Shown here piece by piece: positions 5,184 to 6,539 of a DNA stretch of 6,539 nucleotides. Location of the stretch: contig JAAYMJ010000386.1 in NCBI GenBank assembly GCA_012521455.1, positions 1-6,539 on the forward strand, in the 5' to 3' direction. A model generated the notes under the pieces. That model searched no databases, was not told the origin of the DNA, and saw nothing but the letters and a program-made list of their open reading frames with translations. Each line of letters opens with the position of its first letter. The stretch's first letter is position 1. The position numbers and the translations under genes are program-made. This DNA comes from Clostridiaceae bacterium (GTDB lineage: Bacteria > Bacillota > Clostridia > UMGS1883 > JAAYMJ01).

Positions 5184-6366
5184 ACCCATATTCCTCTTCA
5201 TTTAGTGATGTTAGCGCGATATAGATTAAAAATATAAGCCTTCCCCTGAAACCGAAATCGTATAAAATGAAGGTTCCCGCGGCTAAAATCAGCGCCTTGA
5301 GGGTCCCCCCTTTGTTTTTTGCTTTCCGAAGCACCGTATTTAGCATGATTATGATAAACATAAAATAAGCGCCGATTGCTATGTCGCCAAAAAGGCGGCT
5401 TATGCCGCTCATGCCGTTTTTTACGCTTGAGGCGAAGTTTAGCAAAGTATTGTATATGGAAACCCTGTTTACTTTTGAGGCCTTCTCAATGTCTTTTAAG
5501 CTGATTAAACTCCCTTCCCACACAAAAAGGGGCAAAAATAAAATTATAAATAGCCCCGCTAAAAAGAAGCGGATGTCCTTTACCGCGATGAAGCTGACCA
5601 TGACAACAGCCGCTTTGGGGTTTGTGTAGTTTGAAATCTGCGTAATTAAGGATGAGGCCATAATGAGGGCAGAAATCAGCGCAATTGCCTTTTTTATTAC
5701 CCCTTTTTGGATTTTAAACAAGTCCAGCGCAATAGGCAGGCACAAAATGTAAAAAAAGCTTATGCCTTCGATTTTTAAGCCTTCCTCGTTTATGTAGGCC
5801 ATGCTTGCGCAGGTTAGGCCCGACAAAACATACAAGGAAAGGGCAAGTTTTTGGGAATTGGTTGTTATTATTACGTTTTTTAGGTTTAGGTAGTATATGC
5901 TCATTATGGCAAAGTCCAAAAGCACCCCGGTAAATGCAAACAAGTCCTTCCCGTAGGAGGAAAAAAGGCTTGACACCGCGATAAATAATAATATGAACAT
6001 GTCAAACTCGTCAATTTTTGAAAATTCCCGCTTTAAAATGAAGCTTGACAAATAATAAAACAGGCACACAAAAAGGATTGTGATTTTTAAAACGGTGTCG
6101 CTGAATAAGGGATATAGCGCGCAAAGGGCCAAAACCAGGTATATGTCTATATCCTTTAGTTTTAAAATAATCTCCTTGGTTTTGCTTTCGTTGATTTGGC
6201 CTTCATACATTTTATATAGCTTTTCCAAAGCCCTTTGGGGAAGCAGGAAAATCTTGTAAAAAAGGCTGCCCTGCCAGTTGAAATCAAGCTTTAAAAACAG
6301 GTTGTAAAGATAGCTTTCCGTAATATTTTTTTTGATAAATCCGTAAAGCGAAACGCAAAAGTCCAC
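5161..6366 (-). CDS. O-antigen-ligase-like polytopic membrane protein, histidine-free
   Basis: About 401 residues from the GTG at 6366. A cytoplasmic-looking N-terminal part (1-72) is followed by some 11 hydrophobic segments (about 73-90, 92-111, 121-137, 143-160, 172-192, 201-217, 224-242, 250-283, 328-346, 355-371, 376-387) and one longer loop (about 284-327). The topology and the stretch IDEFDMFILLFIAVSS (118-133) recall Wzy/WaaL-type polymerases and ligases of clostridia. The usual SRG motif, the NPN motif and the catalytic histidine of the large loop are not seen, and the whole protein contains no histidine. NRVSIYNTLL (300-309) may be the remnant of the R-x-x-IW region. A sugar-ligase activity is therefore doubtful. 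It is the first gene of an operon with two DUF4330-like proteins and ruvX. GTG has only a weak ribosome binding site (GGGG at 6375-6372); a stronger one further upstream points to an ATT at 6393, which would add nine residues. Confidence 0.68.
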   Translation of the reverse strand: MDFCVSLYGFIKKNITESYLYNLFLKLDFNWQGSLFYKIFLLPQRALEKLYKMYEGQINESKTKEIILKLKDIDIYLVLALCALYPLFSDTVLKITILFVCLFYYLSSFILKREFSKIDEFDMFILLFIAVSSLFSSYGKDLFAFTGVLLDFAIMSIYYLNLKNVIITTNSQKLALSLYVLSGLTCASMAYINEEGLKIEGISFFYILCLPIALDLFKIQKGVIKKAIALISALIMASSLITQISNYTNPKAAVVMVSFIAVKDIRFFLAGLFIILFLPLFVWEGSLISLKDIEKASKVNRVSIYNTLLNFASSVKNGMSGISRLFGDIAIGAYFMFIIIMLNTVLRKAKNKGGTLKALILAAGTFILYDFGFRGRLIFLIYIALTSLNEEEYGYEKVKQL

Positions 6367-6399
6367 AATCGCCCCGCTAAAAAAGTTATTAATAGCTAT

Positions 6400-6406
6400 C
6401 CCTCTT
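6400..6406 (-). promoter_or_regulatory. strong ribosome binding site without a standard start codon behind it
   Basis: AAGAGGG on the minus strand is followed after 6 nt by ATT at 6393, in frame with the ligase-like gene. No ATG, GTG or TTG lies at a proper distance in that frame. This suggests either an ATT start or a start codon changed by mutation or sequencing error. Confidence 0.45.
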
Positions 6407-6425
6407 TTCCATATTTTGTTAGCAT

Positions 6426-6454
6426 ATTATATTATAAAAAAAATGCCGCGTCAA
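6426..6454 (-). promoter_or_regulatory. sigma-A promoter of the ligase-like/DUF4330/ruvX operon
   Basis: -35 TTGACG (6454-6449), a 17-bp spacer and -10 TATAAT (6431-6426) lie on the minus strand. A second TATAAT overlaps at 6436-6431 but would leave only 12 bp. Transcription is expected to begin near 6419, just before the ribosome binding site at 6406-6400. Confidence 0.82.
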
Positions 6455-6459
6455 GGCGC

Positions 6460-6494
6460 AAAAAAATTAAGGAAGCCTTGGCTTCCTTAATTTT
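6460..6494 (-). terminator. rho-independent terminator of the gene entering from the right edge
   Basis: A perfect 14-bp stem (6463-6476 with 6481-6494) and a 4-nt loop are followed on the minus strand by a run of seven T (6466-6460). It begins 16 bases after the stop of the partial minus-strand gene and directly precedes the next promoter. On the + strand it is followed by only four T, so the minus direction is favoured. Confidence 0.82.
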
Positions 6495-6510
6495 AATATA
6501 TATTTTTAAA

Positions 6511-6539
6511 TTATTCAACCTTTGGAAGTTTCATTAGGC
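6511..6539 (-). CDS. C-terminal end of an unidentified minus-strand gene (partial)
   Basis: The minus strand at the right edge reads in one frame ...LMKLPKVE and then TAA (6513-6511). A strong minus-strand terminator follows 16 bases later, which is the typical spacing for a gene end. Only nine codons are visible, so neither family nor function can be given, and the frame is chosen solely because its stop fits the terminator; another frame stops at 6516-6514. Confidence 0.45.

Overview
The window looks like chromosomal DNA of a spore-forming, low-GC Firmicute, most likely a member of the Clostridia. The evidence is a SpoIIQ-type M23 protein, strong Shine-Dalgarno sequences, sigma-A type promoters (TTGACA/TATAAT-like), U-tract terminators, and a ruvX (yrrK/yqgF) gene next to a DUF1292 (yrzB-like) gene, as in Bacillus. 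I see no mobile element, CRISPR array, tRNA or phage gene. The species cannot be named from this sequence alone.

Left half, + strand. A spoIIQ-like gene (64-783) is closed by a strong hairpin terminator. After a gap of about 240 bp comes an M14 zinc peptidase of the gamma-D-glutamyl-diaminopimelate endopeptidase type (1028-1885), closed by its own terminator. A COG1228-type amidohydrolase of unknown substrate (1962-3140) follows and also ends in a terminator. The three genes are therefore probably separate transcription units. The first two both point to peptidoglycan work, one linked to spore engulfment and one to cutting stem peptides.

Centre, 3141-3544. The 400-base stretch without a protein gene is not empty. 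On the minus strand it encodes a 6S RNA (about 3467 to 3280) with a near-consensus promoter, a recognisable 5' end and closing stem, a hairpin on the 3' side of the central bubble, and a 12-bp AT-rich hairpin just beyond its 3' end.

Right half, minus strand. A consensus-like promoter near 6426-6454 drives a tight operon: an O-antigen-ligase-like polytopic membrane protein that contains no histidine, two tandem one-helix membrane proteins that resemble DUF4330 and each other, and ruvX. The joints are a 23-nt overlap, a 4-nt gap and a 4-nt ATGA overlap. A DUF1292 gene follows, with its own predicted promoter overlapping the ruvX stop codon, and then the 6S RNA gene. At the right edge the last codons of another minus-strand gene are visible in front of a 14-bp-stem terminator.

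Most of the content is core chromosomal. The points most worth a second look are the 6S RNA and its promoter repeats, the loss of one catalytic histidine in the SpoIIQ-like protein, the histidine-free ligase-like protein with its duplicated DUF4330 partners, and its uncertain (possibly ATT) start codon.
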